From: Rhodospirillaceae bacterium
GTDB taxonomy: Bacteria; Pseudomonadota; Alphaproteobacteria; Rhodospirillales; Casp-alpha2
Assembly: GCA_016845145.1 (NCBI GenBank)
Contig: JAERTE010000054.1
Span: forward strand, 1 to 33,029
Length of the DNA: 33,029 bases
Direction: 5' to 3'
Of this stretch, positions 26,844 through 33,029 are shown one piece after another (position 1 is the stretch's first letter; the number at the start of each line of letters is the position of its first letter). A program made the translations under genes and the position numbers. The notes beneath the pieces were generated by a model. The model worked only from the letters and a program-made list of their open reading frames with translations. It searched no databases and was not told the DNA's origin.

Positions 26844-27356
26844 TTGGCGGACCAAAAAAACAGCTATAGTCGGGATGATCTCCTGGCATGCGGGCGTGGT
26901 GAATTGTTCGGGCCGGGCAACGCGCAGTTGCCGTTGCCACCGATGTTAATGTTTGACCGCATCACCTCCATCGCGGATACCGGTGGCGCCTTTGACAAGG
27001 GGCATGTGACGGCGGAATTCGACGTCACGCCGGAGCTTTGGTTTTTTGATTGCCATTTTCAGGGCGATCCGGTGATGCCGGGCTGCCTGGGGCTTGATGC
27101 GCTTTGGCAATTGGTCGGGTTTTACCTGGGCTGGACCGGGGCGCCCGGGCGTGGCCGCGCGCTGGGCGTCGGCAATGTGAAATTCACCGGCCAGGTGCAG
27201 CCGGAAGCCGAGTTGGTAACCTACAAGATTGATATCAAACGGGTGATGAACCGGCAGATTACGCTCGGCATTGCCAATGGCACCATGTTAGTGGACGGAG
27301 AGGTCGCTTACGAAGCCGAGGGGCTTCGCGTGACCTTGTTCTCCAGCGAAGATTAA
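26844..27356 (+). CDS. fabA: FabA, 3-hydroxydecanoyl-ACP dehydratase/isomerase
   Basis: This cytoplasmic enzyme dehydrates 3-hydroxydecanoyl-ACP and isomerises the product, the branch point to unsaturated fatty acids. It has 170 residues (E. coli 172). The catalytic residues are H71 and D85 in [23 protein letters not shown], aligned with H70 and D84 of E. coli. The start is TTG 26844, with AGGAAGG at 26829-26835 eight bases upstream, and the family N-terminus ([17 protein letters not shown]) follows. It lies 100 bp after the pnp terminator, so a promoter must be in that gap. fabB starts 18 bp after the stop. Confidence 0.95.
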   Translation: MADQKNSYSRDDLLACGRGELFGPGNAQLPLPPMLMFDRITSIADTGGAFDKGHVTAEFDVTPELWFFDCHFQGDPVMPGCLGLDALWQLVGFYLGWTGAPGRGRALGVGNVKFTGQVQPEAELVTYKIDIKRVMNRQITLGIANGTMLVDGEVAYEAEGLRVTLFSSED

Positions 27357-27374
27357 ACGGACAGCGAGGCTTCT

Positions 27375-28595
27375 ATGAGACGGGTAGCGGTAACTGGGAT
27401 CGGGATCGTCTCCTGCATCGGCAACAATAAGGGTGAGGTGTTGGACGCACTCCGTGAGGGGCGTTCGGGCATCACGTTCAGCGAAGATTATGCGGAACGC
27501 GGGTTTCGGTCTCATGTGCACGGCGCGCCGCAGATCGATCTGGATGCGTTGATAGACCGCAAGCTCCGGCGTTTCATGGGCGACGGTGCGGCGTACAATT
27601 ACGTCGCCATGCGCGAGGCCATCGCCGATGCGGGCTTGAGTGAGGCCGAGGTGACGAGCGAGCATACCGGGCTGGTCATGGGTTCGGGCGGGCCATCGAC
27701 GTCGGCGCTGGTCGCTGCCGCCGACACGGCGCGCAACCGGGGCGCCAAACGCGTCGGGCCGTATGCCGTGCCGAAAGCCATGTGTTCGACAAACTCCGCC
27801 AACATGTCGACGGCGTTCCACATGCGCGGCCTGAGCTATTCTATTTCATCGGCCTGTGCCACCAGTGCGCATTGCATCGGCAATGGCGCTGAATTGATCC
27901 AGTGGGGCAAACAGGATGTGGTTTTTGCCGGCGGCGGCGAAGAGGTGGATTGGTCGCTGAGCGTGTTGTTTGATGCCATGGGCGCCTTGTCTTCAAAATA
28001 TAACGACACGCCGGAGCGCGCGTCCCGGCCCTTCGATGAAGGGCGCGATGGTTTCGTGATCTCGGGTGGTGCGGGTGTTGTGGTGCTTGAGGAAATGGAG
28101 CGCGCCAAAGCGCGTGGCGCCAAGATATACGCCGAAGTTGTGGGTTATGGCGCGTCTTCGGACGGGGTCGATATGGTGGCGCCATCGGGAGAGGGCGGCA
28201 TCCGCTGCATGCGCATGGCGATGCAGGGCCTGGGCAACACGGCGGTCGACTATATCAATGCACACGGTACATCGACGCCGGTCGGCGACATGATCGAGCT
28301 CAAGTCCATCCAGGAAGTGTTTGGCGCCCATCGACCGAAGATCGCGTCAACCAAGTCACTTACCGGTCATTCACAAGGCGCGACCGGGGCGCACGAGGCA
28401 ATTTACTCCTTGATCATGCTCGACAACGATTTTGTTGCCGCGTCGGCCAATGTTGAGACCCTTGATCCGGAGGCCGGCGATGCCAACATCGTCACCAAGC
28501 GGATCGACAACGCCGGCCTCAATTGCGTGCTGTCCAACAGTTTCGGTTTCGGCGGGACAAACGCCTCGCTGGTGTTCCGACGGGCAGAAGCTTGA
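27375..28595 (+). CDS. fabB: FabB, beta-ketoacyl-ACP synthase I
   Basis: This condensing enzyme elongates acyl-ACPs, including the cis-3-decenoyl-ACP made by FabA. It has 406 residues. The Cys-His-His triad is C161 in [13 protein letters not shown]297 in [12 protein letters not shown] and H332 in [15 protein letters not shown], matching C163, H298 and H333 of E. coli. GAGG at 27366-27369 precedes ATG 27375. It sits between fabA and fabI in one operon, so the three supply unsaturated acyl chains together. Confidence 0.96.
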   Translation: MRRVAVTGIGIVSCIGNNKGEVLDALREGRSGITFSEDYAERGFRSHVHGAPQIDLDALIDRKLRRFMGDGAAYNYVAMREAIADAGLSEAEVTSEHTGLVMGSGGPSTSALVAAADTARNRGAKRVGPYAVPKAMCSTNSANMSTAFHMRGLSYSISSACATSAHCIGNGAELIQWGKQDVVFAGGGEEVDWSLSVLFDAMGALSSKYNDTPERASRPFDEGRDGFVISGGAGVVVLEEMERAKARGAKIYAEVVGYGASSDGVDMVAPSGEGGIRCMRMAMQGLGNTAVDYINAHGTSTPVGDMIELKSIQEVFGAHRPKIASTKSLTGHSQGATGAHEAIYSLIMLDNDFVAASANVETLDPEAGDANIVTKRIDNAGLNCVLSNSFGFGGTNASLVFRRAEA

Positions 28596-28623
28596 ATGAA
28601 CCGTGGTTTCAATAACGCCTCAG

Positions 28624-29487
28624 ATGAATGATATGAACAAACAGAGCCCGCAAGCTGCCGCAGATGATGAGTGGGATTCACCGGCCCCTGGCGCCCTGAT
28701 GAAAGGCCGCCGCGGCTTGATCATGGGGGTTGCAAACCGCAATTCCATTGCGTGGGGCATCGCACGGACATTGGCGCAGCATGGTGCTGACCTCGCTTTT
28801 ACCTATCAGGGCGAGGCGCTTGAGCGCCGGGTTCGGCCATTGGCTGAATCCGTGCAGTCGGATCTCGTCATGCCTTGTGATGTTGAGGACGGCGATAGTG
28901 TCGACGCTGTGTTTGGCGGCCTGCAGGAGGCGTGGGGCGGCTTGGATTTTGTCGTCCATGCCATTGCTTATTCCGATAAGGAAGAACTCAAGGGCCGCTA
29001 CGTAGACACCAGCCGCGAAAATTTCCTGCGCACCCTCGATGTGTCGTGCTATTCGTTCACGGCGATCGCTCAGCGTGCGGCGGCAATGATGCCGGATGGC
29101 GGCAGCTTGATCAGCCTAAGTTTTTTCGGCGCCGAGCGTGTGATGCCGAACTACAACGTCATGGGTGTTGCCAAGGCAGCGCTGGAAGCCAGCGTGCGGT
29201 ATTTGGCGGTTGATCTAGGACCGCAGAATGTCCGAGTGAATGCCATTTCTGCCGGGCCGATGCGCACATTGGCCGGTAGCGCCATCGGCGGCGCCCGGGA
29301 AATTCTGCGCCGCAGCCAGGAATCGGCGCCGCTGGAACGAACTTTGTGCCAAGAGGATATCGGCGGTGCGGCGATGTATCTGTTGTCGGATTTGTCGCGC
29401 AGCGTGACCGGGGAAGTGCACCATGTGGACAGTGGCTACCACGCAGTTGGTATGCCGCGCAGCCTGAACAGCGGCGGTGGACAATAA
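28624..29487 (+). CDS. fabI: FabI, enoyl-ACP reductase (NADH)
   Basis: This short-chain dehydrogenase family enzyme performs the last reduction of each fatty-acid elongation cycle. It has 287 residues from ATG 28624; ATG 28633 and GTG 28603 are other in-frame choices, and none has a good ribosome site. The NAD-binding motif is GLIMGVANRNSIAWGIA. The catalytic Tyr and Lys are Y177 and K184 in PNYNVMGVAK. The position equivalent to E. coli Y146 (in LSYLGAER) is F167 here (LSFFGAER), an unusual change near the active site. An out-of-frame ATG at 28596 gives an 11-codon frame that overlaps the start. Confidence 0.93.
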   Translation: MNDMNKQSPQAAADDEWDSPAPGALMKGRRGLIMGVANRNSIAWGIARTLAQHGADLAFTYQGEALERRVRPLAESVQSDLVMPCDVEDGDSVDAVFGGLQEAWGGLDFVVHAIAYSDKEELKGRYVDTSRENFLRTLDVSCYSFTAIAQRAAAMMPDGGSLISLSFFGAERVMPNYNVMGVAKAALEASVRYLAVDLGPQNVRVNAISAGPMRTLAGSAIGGAREILRRSQESAPLERTLCQEDIGGAAMYLLSDLSRSVTGEVHHVDSGYHAVGMPRSLNSGGGQ

Positions 29488-29533
29488 CGCCTATCTCTTT
29501 GGCGCGGTTTTTTGACGAATTCTAAATTGGGGA

Positions 29534-29562
29534 TTGACGGTGGTCACCGGCTTGCCTATTGT
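29534..29562 (+). promoter_or_regulatory. Putative sigma-70 promoter of irr
   Basis: TTGACG at 29534-29539 and TATTGT at 29557-29562 are 17 bp apart, a close match to the housekeeping consensus. The transcript would have an AT-rich leader of about 97 bases before the irr ATG. A weak stem (CGCC/GGCG near 29489-29505) followed by TTTTTT may end fabI transcription just before it. Confidence 0.55.
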
Positions 29563-29637
29563 CCATAAAAAATTTGTGGGTTTGTTTTTTTGGTTTAAAA
29601 CTGCAAATTGATGGCCATATCTATAACGGCCCTTAGT

Positions 29638-29667
29638 ATGGGGGTATTGAAGATGGGGAAATTGAAT
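29638..29667 (+). repeat. Imperfect 15-bp tandem repeat directly before irr
   Basis: ATGGGGGTATTGAAG at 29638-29652 is followed at once by ATGGGGAAATTGAAT at 29653-29667, with 12 of 15 positions the same. The irr ATG begins in the last two bases of the second unit (29666). Both units start with an in-frame ATG that opens a short frame ending at TAG 29683-29685, out of frame with irr. Confidence 0.6.
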
Positions 29668-30076
29668 GGACGCCAGACCCTATAGCCAAGTGATCGAGCG
29701 TTTGCGGGGCGCGGGATTGCGCCCGACGCGCCAGCGTATTGCCTTGGCGAAATTATTGTTTGAGGGTTGCGATCGGCATGTAACCGCCGAAAGCCTGCAT
29801 GCGGAAGCGTTGGATCACTCCATTCGCGTTTCCCTGGCAACCGTCTACAACACGTTGCATCAGTTTACCGACGCAAGGCTTTTGCGCGAGATTGTTGTCG
29901 ATTCGCACCGTTGTTATTTCGACACCAACACCACCGACCATCACCATTTCTTCTATGAAGATACAAATCGCCTGGAAGACATTCCGGGCGACGACGTGGA
30001 GGTGTCCAGGTTGCCGAAAGCGCCTGCCGGAGAGACCGTACGCCGTGTTGACGTGGTCGTCCGTGTTTCAGGTTAA
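29666..30076 (+). CDS. irr: Irr-type iron response regulator (Fur family)
   Basis: This DNA-binding regulator has 136 residues. It matches Irr better than Fur: GLRPTRQRIALAKLLFEG (17-34), DRHVTAESLHAEAL, VSLATVYNTLHQFTDARLLREIVVD, FDTNTTDHHHFF with the triple His (HHH), then a short C-terminal end. Irr of rhizobia is active under low iron, is destabilised by haem, and controls haem synthesis, iron uptake and iron-storage genes. The N-terminal haem regulatory motif (GCPWHD-like) of Bradyrhizobium Irr is absent, as in many relatives. GGGG at 29655-29658 is seven bases before the ATG. It lies between fabI and a rubrerythrin gene whose promoter has palindromes. Confidence 0.9.
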   Translation: MDARPYSQVIERLRGAGLRPTRQRIALAKLLFEGCDRHVTAESLHAEALDHSIRVSLATVYNTLHQFTDARLLREIVVDSHRCYFDTNTTDHHHFFYEDTNRLEDIPGDDVEVSRLPKAPAGETVRRVDVVVRVSG

Positions 30077-30084
30077 TTCAATAA

Positions 30085-30108
30085 AAACAATAGGTTTTGC
30101 TATTGTTT
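30085..30108. promoter_or_regulatory. Perfect 9-bp AT-rich inverted repeat between irr and rubrerythrin
   Basis: AAACAATAG at 30085-30093 and CTATTGTTT at 30100-30108 are exact inverted repeats around GTTTTG. It is 8 bp after the irr stop. It could be a weak terminator for irr or an operator. It shares its last base with the next palindrome. Confidence 0.5.
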
Positions 30109-30127
30109 AGAATTGATCAAAATTCTA
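30108..30127. promoter_or_regulatory. Perfect 7-bp palindrome abutting the rubrerythrin promoter, Irr-box-like
   Basis: TAGAATT at 30108-30114 and AATTCTA at 30121-30127 are exact inverted repeats around GATCAA. Iron control elements bound by Irr contain TTTAGAA and TTCTAAA half-sites; the same half-site bases are present here, but about seven bases further apart than I recall for that element. The right arm directly touches the -35 hexamer of the rubrerythrin promoter, so a bound protein would block it. Confidence 0.5.
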
Positions 30128-30156
30128 TTGACTGTTTGCATGAATACCCGCATATT
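30128..30156 (+). promoter_or_regulatory. Putative promoter of the rubrerythrin gene
   Basis: TTGACT at 30128-30133 and CATATT at 30151-30156 are 17 bp apart. The start of transcription would be near 30163, leaving a leader of about 98 bases. The -35 abuts the palindrome at 30108-30127. Confidence 0.5.
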
Positions 30157-30260
30157 GCAGTCGAACAGAGGTCTGTCCCGCCGATTTCCGCAGCAATGCG
30201 GTCGGTCGATCCATTCCAGCAATAACCTTAGATAATAATCAATCCACGGGAGTATCCGAT

Positions 30261-30677
30261 ATGAGCTTGAAAGACAGCAAAACCGAACAGAATTTGAAAG
30301 ATGCCTTTGCCGGCGAGTCGCAGGCCAACCGCCGTTATCTGTACTTCGCGCAAAAGGCCGACATCGAGGGCTACAACGATGTCGCTGCCGTATTCCGCTC
30401 CACCGCCGAAGGCGAGACCGGCCACGCGCACGGCCATCTGGAGTTCTTGGAAGAAACCGGTGATCCGGCCACTGGCCTGGCTATCGGCCCGACCGGTGAC
30501 AACTTGAAAGCCGCGATCGCCGGCGAAACGCACGAGTACACCGATATGTACCCGGGCATGGCTAAATCCGCCCGCGACGAAGGTTTCGATGAAATTGCCG
30601 ATTGGTTCGAAACCCTCGCCAAGGCCGAGAAATCGCATGCTGGGCGCTTCCAGAAAGCCCTCGACGGTCTCGACTGA
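30261..30677 (+). CDS. Rubrerythrin (ferritin-like di-iron protein without rubredoxin domain)
   Basis: This di-iron protein is probably a peroxide reductase that protects against oxidative stress. It has 138 residues and only the four-helix ferritin-like domain. Iron ligand candidates are E19 ([11 protein letters not shown]), E52 and H55 ([10 protein letters not shown]), E89 ([15 protein letters not shown]), and E123 and H126 (AEKSHAGRF). The C-terminal rubredoxin Fe(Cys)4 domain of classical rubrerythrins is missing, so it needs an external electron donor. The Fe-S oxidoreductase encoded next is a candidate. GGGAG at 30248-30252 lies eight bases before the ATG. A terminator-like hairpin follows. 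Confidence 0.92.
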   Translation: MSLKDSKTEQNLKDAFAGESQANRRYLYFAQKADIEGYNDVAAVFRSTAEGETGHAHGHLEFLEETGDPATGLAIGPTGDNLKAAIAGETHEYTDMYPGMAKSARDEGFDEIADWFETLAKAEKSHAGRFQKALDGLD

Positions 30678-30719
30678 GTTTCGTCCCTCGGCACTCGCCT
30701 GGGGGAGTTAAGTGATTCG

Positions 30720-30746
30720 AAGGGGGGCTCCGGCTCCCCTTTGTCT
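30720..30746 (+). terminator. Probable terminator or attenuator after rubrerythrin
   Basis: AAGGGGGGC at 30720-30728 pairs with GCTCCCCTT at 30733-30741 with one mismatch around TCCG, followed by the T-rich TGTCTTTT. It would make the rubrerythrin mRNA the major product, with read-through to the next two genes. Confidence 0.6.
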
Positions 30747-30791
30747 TTTCCTCAGCCAACTCAATGGTGCTCTAAACAAGGATTGCATACC

Positions 30792-32165
30792 ATGCGGGAA
30801 GGAAGTCTCGACGCGCCGACGCGTCACCCCATCGCCTGGAAGGACCCGGATTTTCTCGACGAAGCCAAGCTCGATGAGGAATTGCGCCGGGTGTTTGATA
30901 TTTGTCACGGCTGCCGGCGCTGTTTCAACCTGTGCGACAGCTTTCCGCGCCTGTTCGATCTGGTGGACGAGTCCGAAAGCGGCGAATTGGACACTGTCGA
31001 CAGTGCTGATTTCAAGCCTATCGTCGATGCCTGCACGCTTTGCGATATGTGCTTCCTAACCAAGTGCCCCTATGTGCCACCGCATGAATGGAATCTGGAC
31101 TTCCCGCATCTGATGGTGCGTTACCGCGCCTTGCAATTGAAAAAGGGCGAGATATCCAGCATTGAGCAGCGCCTGACGGAAACCGACAAGAACGGTAAGC
31201 TCGGTTGTGGCGTGTCCGGCGTTGCCAACTGGGCCTCCAAACGCGGCAACGCGCTCACCCGTCCGATCATGGAGGGCATGCTTGGTGTGCACCGCGATGC
31301 GGCCTTGCCGAAATTCGAAGGCACGCGGTTTACCGCCGCGAGCAATGCAAACCCGCCTACGATCAATGCGGATGCGCCCGCGCACGGTCGCAAGGCCGTG
31401 ATCTATGCGACCTGTTTTGCCGAATACAACAATGCTGCCATCGGTCACGCCACGCGCGCCGTACTGGCCAAGAATGGCGTTGAGGCCGAGATTGCCTACC
31501 CAACGTGCTGCGGCATGCCGCAATTGGAACACGGTGACCTCGCCAGCGTTGCTGCCAAGGCCGAAAAGGCCGCGGCCGAAATGGTGGCCTGGATTGACAA
31601 GGGTTATGACGTGATTGCCCCGGTGCCCTCTTGCGCATTGATGCTGAAGTTCGAATGGCCGTTGATTTTGCCGGACAACGAAAACGTCAAACGCCTGGCC
31701 CAGGCGACCGCGGATATCACCGAGTATATGGTTGATATTGCAAAGAACGAAGGGTTGGCGGAAGGGCTCACGCCTTTGGGCTCGGTGACAATCCATATCT
31801 CATGCCATTCACGGGCCCAGAACATGGGCCAAAAGGGTGCGGAAATGCTGCGTGCGGTGCCTGGCACGCAAGTCACCGTGATTGAGCGTTGCTCGGGCCA
31901 TGGCGGTTCTTGGGGGGTTATGAAAGACAACTTCGACGTTGCGTTGAAGGTCGGAAAGCCCGTCGCCCGCCAAGCCTTGAAAAGTTTTGAAGCCAGTGAA
32001 GATGTAGATGCCGCGCCGGGGCATCTGGTGTCCGAGTGCCCACTGGCTCGTGAGCACATTCTCCAGGGCATTGAGGCGTTGGGTGATGGCGCCGCACCCT
32101 TTGTCAGCGATGCGCAACATCCCGTGCAGTTGCTGGCCTTGGCCTACGGAATTCAGGCGCTATAG
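30792..32165 (+). CDS. Two-cluster Fe-S, CCG-domain oxidoreductase (GlpC/HdrD-like) of the rubrerythrin module
   Basis: This protein of 457 residues has two [4Fe-4S] motifs near the N-terminus: C38, C41, C44, C48 (CHGCRRCFNLC) and C81, C84, C87, C92 (CTLCDMCFLTKCP, with four residues rather than three before the last Cys). Two CCG-type domains follow: one with ATCFAEYNN...PTCCGMP, the other with ISCHSRAQN...ERCSGHGG, where the second Cys of CCG is Ser. Such proteins pass electrons as in heterodisulfide reductase HdrD or glycerol-3-phosphate dehydrogenase GlpC. The partner here is unknown, and rubrerythrin is the obvious candidate. AAGGA at 30778-30782 precedes ATG 30792. There is no membrane segment. 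Confidence 0.88.
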   Translation: MREGSLDAPTRHPIAWKDPDFLDEAKLDEELRRVFDICHGCRRCFNLCDSFPRLFDLVDESESGELDTVDSADFKPIVDACTLCDMCFLTKCPYVPPHEWNLDFPHLMVRYRALQLKKGEISSIEQRLTETDKNGKLGCGVSGVANWASKRGNALTRPIMEGMLGVHRDAALPKFEGTRFTAASNANPPTINADAPAHGRKAVIYATCFAEYNNAAIGHATRAVLAKNGVEAEIAYPTCCGMPQLEHGDLASVAAKAEKAAAEMVAWIDKGYDVIAPVPSCALMLKFEWPLILPDNENVKRLAQATADITEYMVDIAKNEGLAEGLTPLGSVTIHISCHSRAQNMGQKGAEMLRAVPGTQVTVIERCSGHGGSWGVMKDNFDVALKVGKPVARQALKSFEASEDVDAAPGHLVSECPLAREHILQGIEALGDGAAPFVSDAQHPVQLLALAYGIQAL

Positions 32166-32177
32166 GGAATTTGTGAG

Positions 32178-32768
32178 ATGCAGAAAACCGAACTCAGCCG
32201 TGACGATATCATGGATATGGAGGCGTATGCCGCCGTCCGCAAAGAACGCCGCACGGCCATGACTGAAACCAAAAAGCACCGCCGATTGCATTGCGGTCCG
32301 CACGCGACCTTCTATTTCGAAAGTTTCGAGACCATGTGGCACCAGGTGCACGAGATGCTGTTCATTGAAAGAGGTGGCGAAGCTCAGATCGACGATGAAC
32401 TGCGGGCCTACAATCCGTTGATCCCCAATGGTGACGAATTGGTTGCGACACTGATGTTCGAAATCGATGACCCCGATCAACGCGCGCGGTTTCTGGATGG
32501 CTTGGGCGGTGTCGAGGAAACGGTGTTTTTCGACGTCGATGGTGAAATGATTCGCGCCGTCCCCGAAGACGATGTTGATCGCACCACCGCCGACGGCAAG
32601 GCGTCGAGCGTTCAGTTCCTGCATTTTCCGTTTACGGCGGCGCAGATCGTTAAATTTAGGGATGCCGACAACCGTGTCTTGCTGGGGATTGAGCACGCCA
32701 AGTATGCGCATGCCGTGATCCTGCCCGATGACGCACGTCAGGCTTTGGCGGGAGATTTCGCAGCCTGA
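32178..32768 (+). CDS. DUF3501-family protein
   Basis: This protein of 196 residues has unknown function. Recognisable parts are LSRDDIMDMEAYAAVRKERR, then LHCGPHATFYFESFETMWHQVHEML, ELRAYNPLIPNGDELVATLMFEIDD, and near the end VLLGIEHAKYAHAVILPDDAR. It has no signal peptide or membrane segment and only one Cys, so it is unlikely to bind an Fe-S cluster alone. I recall this family beside rubrerythrin and the CCG-domain oxidoreductase in other proteobacteria, and the 12-bp gap to that gene here fits one operon. It may be a structural or regulatory partner; that is inference. Confidence 0.85.
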   Translation: MQKTELSRDDIMDMEAYAAVRKERRTAMTETKKHRRLHCGPHATFYFESFETMWHQVHEMLFIERGGEAQIDDELRAYNPLIPNGDELVATLMFEIDDPDQRARFLDGLGGVEETVFFDVDGEMIRAVPEDDVDRTTADGKASSVQFLHFPFTAAQIVKFRDADNRVLLGIEHAKYAHAVILPDDARQALAGDFAA

Positions 32769-32969
32769 TTTGGCGCCAGCCTTGTCTGTACAATTCAGAA
32801 CAGAAATGAAGCGGCCAGAAGAGGGCGGGGATGGTGTCCGGTTTTAGATCAGCACCTGAAGGAATTGGGCCGAGCGCTCGACTTCTCAAACTAGCCAGGT
32901 AGAGACATCAGAAAATCCAGTTGATAAGATTTCAGGCTCAATGAGTTTCGGATGGGGGGTGTTCTTTAC
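32769..32969. other. Intergenic region after the DUF3501 gene
   Basis: No gene, RNA or clear terminator is supported in these 201 bp. The sequence contains stops in the + frames. A run of six G at 32954-32959 lies 10 bp before the next ATG and may act as its ribosome site. Confidence 0.5.
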
Positions 32970-33029
32970 ATGCGTTCGATCATCACCATACTTCTTGTTT
33001 TATTTGTTGCTGTTGTCGCTTACGCCGAG
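32970..33029 (+). CDS. 5' end of a secreted protein (partial)
   Basis: ATG 32970 opens MRSIITILLVLFVAVVAYAE, 20 codons to the window end with no stop. It is a good signal peptide: a basic residue, a hydrophobic core and an A-Y-A cleavage pattern. The mature protein is outside the window, so its function cannot be given. A second frame from ATG 32941 is also open to the end and hydrophobic, but lacks a signal-peptidase pattern. Confidence 0.55.
   Translation, partial: MRSIITILLVLFVAVVAYAE

Noticed and set aside
29571..29610. AATTTG/CAAATT inverted repeat in the irr leader
   Set aside because: Six-base AT-rich arms about 29 bp apart are expected by chance in such a region.

Overview
This window looks like a chromosomal core region of an alphaproteobacterium, probably of the Rhodospirillales type. 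The evidence is the gene content and order (tsaB, mucR, fur, miaB, phoH, ybeY, corC, lnt, metK, trmB, rimP, nusA, ylxR, infB, rbfA, truB, rpsO, pnp), a MucR/Ros regulator, a Fur without the CxxC motif, an Irr regulator, and fabA-fabB-fabI. Nearly all genes read on the + strand. No rRNA, tRNA, insertion sequence, prophage or CRISPR array was found.

Layout. (1) 1-3428: a G/C-block inverted repeat, then murJ (lipid II flippase), trpS with a duplicated start region, and an Nfu-type Fe-S carrier. (2) 3429-7549: a less conserved patch with a Bax-like glucosaminidase, a convergent secreted polysaccharide deacetylase, a RutE-like nitroreductase, tsaB, and a convergent TusA-like protein that shares its stop site with tsaB. 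(3) 7550-14237: mucR, fur, then the tightly packed miaB-phoH-ybeY-corC-lnt run. (4) 14238-17041: an XRE regulator, a structured leader, metK and trmB. (5) 17042-26743: the transcription/translation block rimP-nusA-ylxR-infB-rbfA-truB-rpsO-pnp. It starts with a promoter, hairpin and terminator-like leader and closes with a strong intrinsic terminator. (6) 26744-29487: fabA-fabB-fabI for unsaturated fatty acid synthesis and chain elongation. (7) 29488-32768: an Irr-type iron regulator, then rubrerythrin, a two-cluster Fe-S/CCG-domain oxidoreductase and a DUF3501 protein. Two AT-rich palindromes abut the rubrerythrin promoter. (8) From 32970 a secreted protein begins and runs off the end.

The best candidates for something under-described are the rubrerythrin/Fe-S oxidoreductase/DUF3501 module with its palindromic control region beside irr; the 17-bp tandem duplication that gives trpS a coupled six-codon minicistron; the rimP leader, whose possible 14-codon peptide ends on the rimP start; and a FabI in which one conserved active-site-region Tyr is Phe. 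All functional calls come from reading motifs by eye. No database or folding program was used.
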